DNA from: Kineosporia aurantiaca JCM 3230
GTDB taxonomy: Bacteria > Actinomycetota > Actinomycetes > Actinomycetales > Kineosporiaceae
Direction of reading: 5' to 3'
Assembly: GCA_000719025.1 (NCBI GenBank)
Contig: JODP01000009.1
Span: 357,439 to 421,438, forward strand
DNA: 64,000 nucleotides
The notes under the pieces are model-generated. The model made no database searches. It was not told the DNA's origin and saw only the letters and a program-made list of their open reading frames with translations. A program made the translations under genes and the position numbers. This document shows, piece by piece, positions 1 to 8,440 of the stretch (within the stretch, counting starts at the first letter, position 1; each line of letters opens with the position of its first letter).

Positions 1-366
1 CGCGAAGAGGAACGCCGACACCAACAACGAAGTGGAGCAATGGACGCTGCGTCCCCGGCTTCCGGCGAGCAAGTCGCGGAGGGACGTCGGTACTGGCAGC
101 GGGAAGAAGCAACGGACGCTGCGTCCCCGGCTTCCGCGGTAGGTCGGGAAGCCGGCGGGCAGGGTGCGGAGGAGACAGGACGGCGGTACCAGCAACAGGG
201 AGAAGCAACGGACGCTGCGTCCCCGGCTTCCGCAGAGAACCGAGCCGCCCAAAGGGAAGACACAGCGAAGGAACAGGAACGACTTCGCCGCCAGGAAGAA
301 ACCCGGCGCCGCCGTGAGCCACCCCGCAAGCTCTGGCACTCCAGTCCCGGAAGCTCCGGGCGGTGA
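1..366 (+). CDS. Possible C-terminal part of an unknown protein (5' truncated by window)
   Basis: This reading frame is open from the first base and ends in TGA at 364-366, overlapping the GTG start of dinB (363-365) in a GTGA arrangement typical of coupled genes. The product is rich in Glu, Arg, Gln and Ala and contains the phrase DAASPAS three times, encoded by a 28-bp DNA repeat. It has no recognisable domain. The start lies outside the window, or there is an internal ATG at 40. Because high-G+C DNA often gives long chance frames, and another frame (164-589) is also open here, the coding call is weak. Confidence 0.3.
   Translation, partial: REEERRHQQRSGAMDAASPASGEQVAEGRRYWQREEATDAASPASAVGREAGGQGAEETGRRYQQQGEATDAASPASAENRAAQREDTAKEQERLRRQEETRRRREPPRKLWHSSPGSSGR
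37..232 (+). repeat. Three dispersed copies of a 28-bp repeat
   Basis: Near-identical 28-bp copies start at 37, 109 and 205 (spacings 72 and 96 bp, both multiples of three). All lie in one reading frame and encode the phrase DAASPAS. The flanks between copies 2 and 3 are also partly alike, so the true unit may be longer. Confidence 0.7.
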
Positions 367-2189
367 GCCGCCCCAGCCAACCTCACCGACCCAGCCGGCC
401 CAGCCAGTCCGGCCACCCGCCCAGCCAGTCCGGCCACCCGCCCAGCCAGTCCGGCCAGCTCGGCCGCCCCGGTCAACTCAGCCAGTCCGGCCAACCGGGC
501 CACTCAGGTCAACCGGGCCACCCAGGTCAACTCAACCGACCCACCCAACCCGATCAATCCAGTCGCCCGAGCCACCCCAACCGACCTGATCAGCTCAGCC
601 ACACGAGTCAGCACAGCCACCCGGATCAGCACAGCCACCCGGATCAGCACAGCCACCCGGATCAGCACAGCCACCCGGATCAGCACAGCCACCCGGATCA
701 GCTCAGCCGCTCAGGTCAGCGCGACAACCCCACCCGCTCAAGCCGCCTCAGCCCGAGCCTCAGCCCGAGCCCCACCCGCTCAAGCCGCCTCAGCCCCAGC
801 CCGAGCCCCAGCCCGAGCCCCAGCCCGAGCCCCACCTACTCAAACCGCCCCAGCTCCAGGCTCAGCCCCCACCCCAGCACCCCCAAAGCCGGCCCGATCC
901 TGCACATCGACCTGGACGCCTTCTACGCCTCGGTCGAACTGATCGACCGCCCAAACCTCCGAGGCCGCCCAGTAATCGTGGGCGGGGGAGGCCGCTCAGT
1001 CGTGCTCTCAGCCACCTACGAGGCCCGGCGCAGCGGAGTGCACGCCGCGATGCCGATGGGCCGGGCCCGCCGGCTCTGCCCCGAGGCGGTGGTGATCGAA
1101 CCCGACCACGACCGGTACGCCGAGGTGTCCAGAGGCGTGATGGAGGTGTTCCGCTCGGTCACCCCGCTGGTCGAGCCGCTGGGCCTGGACGAGGCCTTCA
1201 TCGACGTCTCCGGGGCCCGGCTCCGGGCCGGCGACCCCCGACGGATCGCCGCGATGATCCGCGACCGGGTCGCCGACGAGCAGCGGATCACCTGTTCGGT
1301 GGGGATCGCCGGGACCAAGTTCGTGGCCAAGCTGGCTTCGGCGGCGGCCAAGCCGGACGGGGTCCGGGTGGTGCCGGAAGGCGAGACCGTCACCTTTCTG
1401 CACGGCCTGCCGGCCACCGCGCTGTGGGGCGTGGGGGAGAAGACTGCGGAGGCGCTGCGTCGGCTGGGGCTGGTGACGGTCGCCGACATCGCTCATACCC
1501 CGGTCGCGACCCTCCGCCGGGCGCTCGGCGACACTGTCGGCGGGCGGTTGCACGAGTTCGCCTGGGGCCGAGATCCCCGTCCGGTGGTGCCCTGGCAGCC
1601 GGAACGGAGCATCGGCAGCGAGGAGACTTTCCACACAGACGTCGATGATCCGGACGTGATAGGTCGCGAGCTGCTAAGGCTCAGCGAGCGGGTGGCGGCC
1701 CGCGCCCGCTCGGCCGGGCTGATCGGCCGCACGGTGGTGATCCGGATCCGGTTCGCGGACTTCACCACGATCACCCGCTCCCGGACGCTGCCGGAGCACA
1801 CCGACGTGGCCCGCGTGGTGCACGCCACCGCCCTCGGCCTGTACGACCGGCTGGGCCTCGACCGGGCCCGGTTGAGGCTGGTCGGAGTGCGTTTGGAGGG
1901 GTTGGTGGAGGCTTCGGCGGGACACCATCAGCCGACCCTCGGCGAGCGTCCGCTCGGGTGGCGTGAGGCCGAGCAGGCAGTGGATCGGGCCAGCGCGCGG
2001 TTCGGGGCGGGGGCCGTGCGCCCGGCCAGTCTGGTGGCGCGACCGGACTCCGGGGAGGAGACTGTGCGCCCGCGTCCGGCCCCCCGTTCCGGCTACGCTC
2101 AGGACGGCCACCGGTATCAAGACAGACATCCGAATGGCCGAGAATGGGGAGACCATCCGGGTGGGACCGCCGATCGGCTTTCGCGGTAG
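363..2189 (+). CDS. dinB: DNA polymerase IV (DinB, Y-family) with long repetitive N-terminal extension
   Basis: Translesion DNA polymerase of the Y family. The catalytic core starts near residue 179 with the metal-binding motif DLDAFYASVE (Asp183) and continues with LDEAFIDVSG (Asp276, Glu277), followed by the thumb and little-finger domains. The core and short tail account for about 430 residues of the 608. The first 178 residues are Pro/Ser/Gln/His/Arg-rich low complexity with five HSHPDQ repeats, and they contain no internal Met or Val that could serve as a later ATG/GTG start. The GTG at 363 overlaps the upstream stop. A TTG or CTG start nearer the core cannot be excluded. The next gene, a DUF3040 gene, is a common neighbour of dinB upstream of dcw clusters in actinomycetes. 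No SOS box was recognised. Confidence 0.9.
   Translation: MSRPSQPHRPSRPSQSGHPPSQSGHPPSQSGQLGRPGQLSQSGQPGHSGQPGHPGQLNRPTQPDQSSRPSHPNRPDQLSHTSQHSHPDQHSHPDQHSHPDQHSHPDQHSHPDQLSRSGQRDNPTRSSRLSPSLSPSPTRSSRLSPSPSPSPSPSPSPTYSNRPSSRLSPHPSTPKAGPILHIDLDAFYASVELIDRPNLRGRPVIVGGGGRSVVLSATYEARRSGVHAAMPMGRARRLCPEAVVIEPDHDRYAEVSRGVMEVFRSVTPLVEPLGLDEAFIDVSGARLRAGDPRRIAAMIRDRVADEQRITCSVGIAGTKFVAKLASAAAKPDGVRVVPEGETVTFLHGLPATALWGVGEKTAEALRRLGLVTVADIAHTPVATLRRALGDTVGGRLHEFAWGRDPRPVVPWQPERSIGSEETFHTDVDDPDVIGRELLRLSERVAARARSAGLIGRTVVIRIRFADFTTITRSRTLPEHTDVARVVHATALGLYDRLGLDRARLRLVGVRLEGLVEASAGHHQPTLGERPLGWREAEQAVDRASARFGAGAVRPASLVARPDSGEETVRPRPAPRSGYAQDGHRYQDRHPNGREWGDHPGGTADRLSR
609..698 (+). repeat. 18-bp tandem repeat, five copies, inside dinB
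   Basis: Five essentially identical 18-bp units at 609, 627, 645, 663 and 681, each encoding six residues (QHSHPD). It lies in the disordered N-terminal extension of DinB. The identity at DNA level suggests recent slippage expansion. Confidence 0.9.
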
Positions 2190-2262
2190 GCAACTGCGAC
2201 CTATTCTGTGACCATCGCCGGAACGCAGGTGGAACGACCGGTGTGACCGTCAGGAGGTCGAA

Positions 2263-2652
2263 GTGCCGCTCTCCGATAACGAGCAGCGTCTGCTTGAGCA
2301 GATGGAGCGCGCGCTCTATGCCGAGGATCCGAAGTTTGCCTCGGCAATGCGTGGCGCCAACCGACGGCCAGGGGCCGGTCGGCGGCTTGCTATTGGGGGC
2401 ACGGGTATCGTGCTCGGGCTCGTAGTGCTCGTCTTTGGTGTGGCCAACAACAACATCCCGATCGGGGTGCTCGGCTTCGTCTGCATGCTGGGCGGTACGG
2501 CGTACGCCGTGTCCAGTAAGCGCAGAGGTCCAGTAGGCGTTGTCAATGCGGCCGGTGCCGTCCGTCCCCCGGTGAAACGCAGCAATCGCAGCAAGGCCAG
2601 CTTCATGCAGCGCCTGGAACAGCGGTGGGATCGCCGCCGGGACGAACGCTGA
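2263..2652 (+). CDS. DUF3040 family small membrane protein
   Basis: A 129-residue protein. Its N-terminal motif (LSDNEQRLLEQMERALYAED) is the signature of DUF3040, an actinobacterial family of unknown function. Two hydrophobic segments follow at about residues 50-67 and 70-86, then a basic C-terminal tail rich in Lys and Arg. The GTG start at 2263 is preceded by a good ribosome binding site (AGGAGG at 2251-2256). Genes of this family often lie between dinB and mraZ in actinomycetes, as here, but no role has been assigned. It is transcribed convergently towards the tgpA-like gene. Confidence 0.85.
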   Translation: MPLSDNEQRLLEQMERALYAEDPKFASAMRGANRRPGAGRRLAIGGTGIVLGLVVLVFGVANNNIPIGVLGFVCMLGGTAYAVSSKRRGPVGVVNAAGAVRPPVKRSNRSKASFMQRLEQRWDRRRDER

Positions 2653-2722
2653 CCGGCGGCGCAGCACACGAACGGCATCACGATGAAGGACGCGTGACCC
2701 GAACCAACGCTTGACCGCAAGG

Positions 2723-2742
2723 GGCCCCGCCTGGGCGGGGCC
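2723..2742 (+). terminator. Perfect 9-bp hairpin, probable terminator after DUF3040 gene
   Basis: Arms 2723-2731 and 2734-2742 are perfect inverted repeats (GGCCCCGCC) with a 2-nt centre. No T-run follows, which is usual for actinobacterial hairpin terminators. It lies 70 bp after the stop codon. Confidence 0.6.
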
Positions 2743-2832
2743 AACAAGCGTCGCGTCCTCCAGCAGTCGAATGCTCAGCTCACGAGGCGGTACCGCGGAC
2801 TCCGCGGCACCGCTTAATGCTGTTTGTCTCGT

Positions 2833-2886
2833 CGACCGCGACCGCGACCGCGACCGCGACCGCGACCGCGACCGCGACCGCGACCG
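2833..2886. repeat. Nine tandem copies of CGACCG
   Basis: Uninterrupted hexanucleotide run, nine perfect copies. It lies in a non-coding convergent region. Confidence 0.95.
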
Positions 2887-2910
2887 GGCGCGGCGAAGGC
2901 GTCTCCAAAA

Positions 2911-3236
2911 GCGCACCCGCACGCGGTCAGAGAGCACCCGCACGCGGGGCTAGAGAGGGCACCCGCACGCGGGGCCAGAGAGCGCACCCGCACGCGGGGC
3001 CAGAGAGCGCACCCGCACGCGGGGCCAGAGCGCACCCGCACGCGGGGCCAGAGAGCGCACCCGCACGCGGGGCTAGAGAGCGCACCCGCACGCGGGGCTA
3101 GAGAGCGCACCCGCACGCGGGGCCAGAGAGCGCACCCGCACGCGGGGCCAGAGAGCGCACCCGCGCGGCGGTCAGAGAGCGCACAGCGCGGTCAGAGAGC
3201 GCGGTCAGAGAGCGCGGTCAGAGAGCGATCAGAGAG
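2911..3236. repeat. 25-bp tandem repeat array (about 11 copies) with degenerate end
   Basis: The shared core ACCCGCACGCGG recurs at about 2915, 2937, 2961, 2986, 3011, 3034, 3059, 3084, 3109, 3134 and 3159 (last copy degenerate), mostly at a 25-bp period. One unit is 23 bp. Each core contains a small inverted repeat (CCCGC-AC-GCGGG). From about 3170 to 3236 the array decays into short CGCGGTCAGAGAG units. No unique spacers, so not CRISPR. Confidence 0.9.
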
Positions 3237-3289
3237 GCCGTCACGGGCCGGTGTGAAGGCAGCACACCCTCACACCCGCAACAACCGGA

Positions 3290-5671
3290 TCAGTGAACTC
3301 CGCTGCCGGTCTTCTCCCGCGGCTTCCCGCCGTCCTCGGAGTCGTCCGTATCCCGATCCCGCTGGAACTTGGCGGTGAGCCACGTCCCCAGACCGGTCAG
3401 AGCGGTCAGGCCGGAGGTCGGCCAGAGCCGGGCCCGCCACCGGGTCTGCCCCGACTTCTGCACCGCCACTGCTCCCACGATCAGCGCCACATCCTGCCGC
3501 CGTTGCGCCGCCGGGCGGCCCTGAGCGTCGGAAGGCGGGGCGTAGAACGCCTCTTCCAGCTCCTCCACCAGCCGGTTCAGGGCGGCCGACTGCTCCGGGC
3601 TGAGCTGGTAGTCGTCGTTCAGCCGTTGTCGGACCGCGCGCGGCGTCCACGAGGCCGCCCAGCGCACTCCCAGGTCGTTCAGCCCGAGCCGGAGATCGTC
3701 CCAGGCCGCCGCGGCCAACCCGGGCGCCGTGCCGGCCCGGCGCCAGCGCCGGCGGGTAGCCACCGAGGCGGCCAGCCGGGGCGAGACCAGGGCGAGGAGA
3801 CCGACCAGCAGGACGAGCACCGGCTGCCAGGGCAGGTGGAAACCGCCGGAGGACTGCCCGCCCGCGGTCGCCGCCTGCTCGTCCGGGACGTTCGCCTCGG
3901 CGCTGCTGCTGGCGCTGCCCTCGCTGGTGTCCGGCTTGGTGGTGGTGCTGGTGTCACTGCTCGAGGAGCTGTCGTCCGTGCTGGTCTGCGGGATCGTCCA
4001 CTCCGGCGGGTTCGTCTCGCCGCTGCGCGGCGTGGGCTCGAACCGGACCCAGCCGACCCCGCCGAAGTACAGCTCGGGCCAGGCGTGGGCGTCCCTCGAG
4101 GAAATGATCCGCTTGTTCTGGTCCTGGAGGCTGCCCGGCAGGAAGCCGACGGCGACCCGGGCCGGGATGCCGAGCGCGCGGGCCATCACGGCCATCGTCG
4201 AGGCGTAGTGGACGCAGTACCCGTGCTTCGCGGTGAGGAAGTCCAGGATCGCCGCGTAGCTGCCGTCCCCGTCGTCGGTGGTCGACGGCGCCAGGGTGTC
4301 GTAGGTGAACCCGCCGTCGGTGCGGAAGTAGTTCTGCAGCCGGACGGCCTGCTCGTACTTGCTGCCGTTGCCGGCCTCCTGCTCGGCGACCTGCAGGATC
4401 TTGGGCGGCATGCCCTTGGGCAGGGCGATGTACTTCTTGACGATGTCGTCCGGGGCCGCGGGCGCGTCGGCGAGCTGCTCGGCGGTCGGCGTGACCTGCA
4501 GGAAGTTCGTGCTGTAGCGGGCCTGCTGGGTGTTCGTGCCGTTCCCGATGACGTTCAGCGTCTCGGGGTCGAACAGCCATTCGCCGGTCAGCCCGGTCAC
4601 CTTGGTGGTCGGATAGGGGAGCGGCAGGTAGGTCTGGCGCATCTGGTAGATCCTGAAGTCCGCGGTCTGCTCGGTGGTGCTGATCGCACCGGTCAGGCCG
4701 GGCACCGGCGGCATGCCGCGCTGGACCACCTGGGACCGCGGGATGTTCTTGTTGCTCGGCTTCCAGGTCTTGCCGTCGTACTCGTCGTCCGTGACGATCC
4801 GCAGCGGGTCCGGGTTCTCCACCGAGGTGGTGTACTCCAGCAGCTCGGTGTCCTGGGAGTCGTTCAGGTCGCGGCGCATGTCCAGGATCGGGTTGATCCG
4901 GGTGATGACGCTGCCGCCGGACCCGTCCCCGTCGCCCGAACCGCCGAGCAGCTGGTTGTTCAGCCCCGGCACCAGGGCGGGCACGATCACCGCGATGGCC
5001 ACCGCGGTCACCGCCACCCGCCGGCCGCCGCGGGCCAGGCCGGTGTCCCCGCCGGGCCGGACCGCCGAACGCTGCCCGGCCGAGGCCAGCACCCGGCCCC
5101 AGGCCCGGACCCGGTCGCCCGCGTCCGCCGACAGCAGCAGCAGGAAACCGGCCGCCGAGATCAGGAACAGGTACCAGGGCAGACCGTTGTCGAGGAGGGC
5201 GGCGGGCACGCAGTACATCGCCAGCAGCGGCAGCCCGGCCAGCGCCGGCTGGCGGAACGAGGTGGCCAGGATGTCGACGGCCAGCGCCACCAGCCCGGCG
5301 CCCCCGGCGGCCAGCAGGACGATGCCCCGGGCCGAGTCCACCGGCGGGGACTGGCTCTGGGTCACGTCCAGGCCGGTCTGCACCAGGTCGATCAGCATCC
5401 GGACGGCGCCCGGCGGGTTGGCCAGCTCGGTCCGGGCGAACAGCACGACGATCGCGACGAACAGCAGCACGGTCTGCAGCCCGACCACGGCCGGCCACCA
5501 GCCGCGGGCCAGCTGGCGCCCGACCATGCCGGCCACCATCACCGTCAGCACCATCACGGCGGCGGCGAAGAACCAGGTCGGGCCCTTGATCAGCGGAACG
5601 AGGGTGAGGGCGGCGACCAGGCTGGCCCCGGCGGCCGTGACCGCCATCCGCTCGTCGGAACCGTTTGTCAT
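3290..5671 (-). CDS. Transglutaminase-like membrane protein (TgpA/DUF3488 type)
   Basis: A 793-residue membrane protein. The N-terminal third has several hydrophobic helices (DUF3488-like). The middle is an extracytoplasmic transglutaminase-like domain with the Cys in HGYCVHYAST (Cys486), the His in SSRDAHAWPELYF (His529) and a downstream acidic residue in FEPTPR. A Ser/Thr-rich linker and one further membrane helix follow, then a cytoplasmic DUF4129-like tail. It is the last gene of the moxR-DUF58-tgpA operon and its ATG overlaps the DUF58 stop (5668-5671, ATGA). Its substrate is unknown; a role in cell-surface processing is an inference from the family. Confidence 0.9.
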   Translation of the reverse strand: MTNGSDERMAVTAAGASLVAALTLVPLIKGPTWFFAAAVMVLTVMVAGMVGRQLARGWWPAVVGLQTVLLFVAIVVLFARTELANPPGAVRMLIDLVQTGLDVTQSQSPPVDSARGIVLLAAGGAGLVALAVDILATSFRQPALAGLPLLAMYCVPAALLDNGLPWYLFLISAAGFLLLLSADAGDRVRAWGRVLASAGQRSAVRPGGDTGLARGGRRVAVTAVAIAVIVPALVPGLNNQLLGGSGDGDGSGGSVITRINPILDMRRDLNDSQDTELLEYTTSVENPDPLRIVTDDEYDGKTWKPSNKNIPRSQVVQRGMPPVPGLTGAISTTEQTADFRIYQMRQTYLPLPYPTTKVTGLTGEWLFDPETLNVIGNGTNTQQARYSTNFLQVTPTAEQLADAPAAPDDIVKKYIALPKGMPPKILQVAEQEAGNGSKYEQAVRLQNYFRTDGGFTYDTLAPSTTDDGDGSYAAILDFLTAKHGYCVHYASTMAVMARALGIPARVAVGFLPGSLQDQNKRIISSRDAHAWPELYFGGVGWVRFEPTPRSGETNPPEWTIPQTSTDDSSSSSDTSTTTKPDTSEGSASSSAEANVPDEQAATAGGQSSGGFHLPWQPVLVLLVGLLALVSPRLAASVATRRRWRRAGTAPGLAAAAWDDLRLGLNDLGVRWAASWTPRAVRQRLNDDYQLSPEQSAALNRLVEELEEAFYAPPSDAQGRPAAQRRQDVALIVGAVAVQKSGQTRWRARLWPTSGLTALTGLGTWLTAKFQRDRDTDDSEDGGKPREKTGSGVH

Positions 5672-7050
5672 GACCGCATCCGTCCAAAGCCGTCGGCGGA
5701 GGAGTTCGGGCCTCCATTACTAGACGCCGAAGCTGTGGGGGCTCCAGCCGGCACCCGGGAGGGACTGACCTCGGCCCCTCCACCGGCCACGGCCGAGGCG
5801 GCCGCGCCGTTCCAGACCTCGCTGATGGTCTGCTTCGGGCCGGCCTCGACCACGGCCCACCCGCCCTCGCGGAGCAGGCCGGTCAGCCGCTGCCGATTGG
5901 TCACGGACGCCCGGACCGAGCCCGCCGACCACTGCGGGGTGTCCAGCAGCACGACGATTCCGGCCCGGCCGACCAGGCCGAGCTCGCCCAGCCGCAGCGC
6001 CACCGACTCGTCGATGTCGCCCAGCACGGCGATGATCAGGCCGTCCCCACCAGCCCGGTGCAGCACCCCGACCGCGTCGTCGAGCACGTCGTCGCCGCCG
6101 GTCTGCACTATGGCGAGCCGTTCCAGCAGCTCGCCGGACGCCTCGCCGGAATGCGGGTTGGACCAGCCGGCCGGCGCCCCGTCGAGCAGCAGCCGGATGC
6201 CGTGTTTCTCTTCGGCGAAGTGCACGGCGATGGACGCGGCGGCGCTCACCGCCCATTCGAACGAGGAACCCGGCCCGTCGCCGCGGTGGGCCCGGGCCCG
6301 GGTGTCGAGAACCACGGTGGCGCGCATCTGCCGCGGCTGCTCCTCGCGCCGCACCATCAGTTCGCCGCGCTTGGCGGTGGAGCGCCAGTGCACCCGGCGC
6401 AAGTCGTCGCCCTCGCGATACTCACGGGTGGCGATGTCGTCCTCGCCGCTGACCGCGGCCGCCCGGGCCAGCGAGTCGCCGGCGCCGCCCCAGGTGCCGC
6501 CGGCGGTCAGCGGGACCAGCGGGTACAGGCGGGGTACCACCACGACGTGGTCGTTGCCGGTGAACGAGCGGGTCAGCTCGCACATCCCGAACGGGTCGGT
6601 GACCCGCAGCCGCAACGGCCCGATCGGGTAGCGGCCGCGCAGGGCCGCGGTGAGGGAGTAGGTGACCGCGGCGCGCTGGCCGCTGGGCATCCGGTCGAGC
6701 ACGAACCGGGGCGGGGCGCCGAGCGCGGGGGGCACCCGGTCCTCCGCGAGCAGCACCCGGGTACGCAGGGTGGCCAGGTTCTGCAGTTCCAGCCGGACCC
6801 GCATCGGGGCGCCGACCGAGACCCGGGCCGGGGTGGTGGTGCGGGTCAGGCCGATCCGGTAGTGCGCCCGGGTCAGCATGAAGACGCAGGCCAGCGGCAG
6901 GACCAAAAGCAGCACCGCGATCCGCAGCAGGTCCTGCCGGCCGAGCACGACCGCGCAGATACCGGAGGCCACTCCCGCCGACAGGAAGGAGCGACCCCGG
7001 GTGGTCAGCCCGGACAGGGCGGACCGGACCCGGCTGACCGCGGCTCTCAT
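5668..7050 (-). CDS. DUF58 domain membrane protein
   Basis: A 460-residue protein. Two hydrophobic helices lie near residues 18-60. The C-terminal half has the DUF58 signature YREGDDLRRVHWRSTAKRGE, which is a von Willebrand A-like fold. DUF58 proteins are encoded with MoxR AAA ATPases and transglutaminase-like proteins, as here. It starts 10 bp after the moxR stop and overlaps the tgpA-like gene by four bases. The likely role is as the partner acted on by MoxR in a surface assembly or stress module; the exact function is unknown. The last ~60 residues are low-complexity Ala/Gly/Ser. Confidence 0.9.
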   Translation of the reverse strand: MRAAVSRVRSALSGLTTRGRSFLSAGVASGICAVVLGRQDLLRIAVLLLVLPLACVFMLTRAHYRIGLTRTTTPARVSVGAPMRVRLELQNLATLRTRVLLAEDRVPPALGAPPRFVLDRMPSGQRAAVTYSLTAALRGRYPIGPLRLRVTDPFGMCELTRSFTGNDHVVVVPRLYPLVPLTAGGTWGGAGDSLARAAAVSGEDDIATREYREGDDLRRVHWRSTAKRGELMVRREEQPRQMRATVVLDTRARAHRGDGPGSSFEWAVSAAASIAVHFAEEKHGIRLLLDGAPAGWSNPHSGEASGELLERLAIVQTGGDDVLDDAVGVLHRAGGDGLIIAVLGDIDESVALRLGELGLVGRAGIVVLLDTPQWSAGSVRASVTNRQRLTGLLREGGWAVVEAGPKQTISEVWNGAAASAVAGGGAEVSPSRVPAGAPTASASSNGGPNSSADGFGRMRS

Positions 7051-7060
7051 CCCCGGCCCC

Positions 7061-8053
7061 TCAGGCCGGCCAGGCGGTGCTGGTGGCCCGGGGCGCGGGC
7101 ACCGGCACCTGGGAAATGATCGAGGTGAGGACGTCGGCGGGGGCCCGACGGGCCAGCTGGGCCTCCGCGCTGGGCATCAGGCGGTGAGCCAGCACCAGCG
7201 GGGTGAGCGCCTGCACGTCGTCCGGGATGACGTGGCCGCGCCCGCTCATCGCCGCCCGGGCCTTGGCCGCGCGCAGCAGGTGCAGCGCGGCCCGCGGGGA
7301 GGCCCCGAGCCGCAGCTCCGGGTTCGAGCGGGTGGCCCGGACCAGGTTGACCACGTACTCCTTGATCCCGTCGGCGGCGTACACCGCGCGGCTGACCGCG
7401 ATCAGCGAGCGCACCGTGTTCGCGTCGCAGGCCGGGCGCAGGCCGGACAGCGGGTCGTGCTCGCCGTGGTGGCCGAGCATGTCCAGCTCGGCGCTGGCCG
7501 AGGGGTAGCCCATCGACACCCGCGCCATGAACCGGTCGCGCTGCGCCTCGGGGAGCGGGAAGGTGCCCTCCATCTCCACCGGGTTCTGGGTCGCCACCAC
7601 GATGAACGGGGACTCCAGGTGGTGGGTCACCCCGTCCACCGTGACCTGGTGCTCCTCCATGCACTCGAGCAGGGCGGACTGCGTCTTCGGGCTGGCCCGG
7701 TTGATCTCGTCGCCGACCACGATGTTCGCGAAGACGGCGCCGGGCTTGAACTCGAACTCGTGCCGTTCCTGCCGGTAGATGCTCACCCCGGTGACGTCGC
7801 TGGGCAGCAGGTCGGGGGTGAACTGGATCCGGCGGACGGTGCAGTCCACGGCCCGGCCCATGGCCTTGGCCAGCATCGTCTTACCCACGCCGGGGACGTC
7901 CTCCACCAGGAGGTGCCCCTCGGCCAGCAGGACCGTGACGGCGAGGTCCACCACGTCGGGCTTGCCCTCGATGACCGACTCGATCGCTGACTTGATAGCT
8001 CCGGTCACCCCGGCGAGGAATTCCAGTTCGCGGGGGCCGGCCATGGTCGTCAC
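7061..8053 (-). CDS. MoxR family AAA+ ATPase
   Basis: A 330-residue AAA+ ATPase. It has Walker A at residues 51-59 (EDVPGVGKT), Walker B (VVGDEINRASPKTQSALLE) and a sensor-1 region (VATQNPVEMEGTFPLPEAQRDRF). The GTG start at 8053 has a GGAGG site 8 nt upstream, so it is preferred over the ATG nine bases later. It is the first gene of a three-gene minus-strand operon with DUF58 and a transglutaminase-like protein. MoxR ATPases act as chaperone-like factors, often for vWA-domain partners. Confidence 0.93.
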   Translation of the reverse strand: MTTMAGPRELEFLAGVTGAIKSAIESVIEGKPDVVDLAVTVLLAEGHLLVEDVPGVGKTMLAKAMGRAVDCTVRRIQFTPDLLPSDVTGVSIYRQERHEFEFKPGAVFANIVVGDEINRASPKTQSALLECMEEHQVTVDGVTHHLESPFIVVATQNPVEMEGTFPLPEAQRDRFMARVSMGYPSASAELDMLGHHGEHDPLSGLRPACDANTVRSLIAVSRAVYAADGIKEYVVNLVRATRSNPELRLGASPRAALHLLRAAKARAAMSGRGHVIPDDVQALTPLVLAHRLMPSAEAQLARRAPADVLTSIISQVPVPAPRATSTAWPA

Positions 8054-8387
8054 GTGTGCAGCCTCCGTGCCTCCCGGCCGGTTGCGGGCCGGGGGTGCCT
8101 GTCGTCCGGGTCGGCCCGGCAGAAGTCGTGCCTGTCGATGTTCAACGCGTGGTGCGGATCAAGTCTCTCAAACGCTGAAGCATCCCGCAGCGTCCCCACT
8201 TCCCCCACCATCCCCCACCGGGTCGTGATCCCGCTTCCCGACGCCCCCCACTTTGCTCCCCGAACGCCCTTCGAAGCCGCCCCGACCCTCCCCGTAGGGC
8301 GCAAATGACCGATTCGGCCCCCGTTGTCAAGCCTGTGGATGACACCCGGTCACAATCCGCTCCCACATCCGCTGCCCCGGCCCTGAC

Positions 8388-8403
8388 CTGCACGTTCGTG
8401 CAG
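8388..8403. promoter_or_regulatory. Palindrome upstream of mraZ, candidate operator
   Basis: CTGCACG (8388-8394), two bases, then its exact reverse complement (8397-8403). It is 38 bp before the first MraZ box. It does not match the actinobacterial LexA box. The binding protein, if any, is unknown. Confidence 0.35.
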
Positions 8404-8440
8404 GCGTCGGCAAGGGAATCCACCGTTCCGCCATTGCGTG

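Larger units (their letters stand above)
2653..3289. other. Convergent intergenic region, repeat-rich
   Basis: No convincing gene. It holds a hairpin at 2723-2742, a hexamer run at 2833-2886 and a 25-bp array at 2911-3236 (separate entries). The frames open across the array exist because the repeats contain no stop codon on either strand. The stretch 2743-2832 shows nothing recognisable. Confidence 0.7.

Noticed and set aside
2911..3236. CRISPR array
   Set aside because: Units are contiguous 25-bp repeats with no unique spacers and no cas genes nearby.
2824..3378. Overlapping frames in the repeat array
   Set aside because: All frames are open because the repeat lacks stop codons; products are pure repeats without a start context.
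3293..6631. 1112-residue plus-strand frame opposite the tgpA-like and DUF58 genes
   Set aside because: Shadow of G+C-rich genes: the product is Arg/Gly/Ala/Gln-rich with no domain, while the opposite strand encodes two recognisable proteins.
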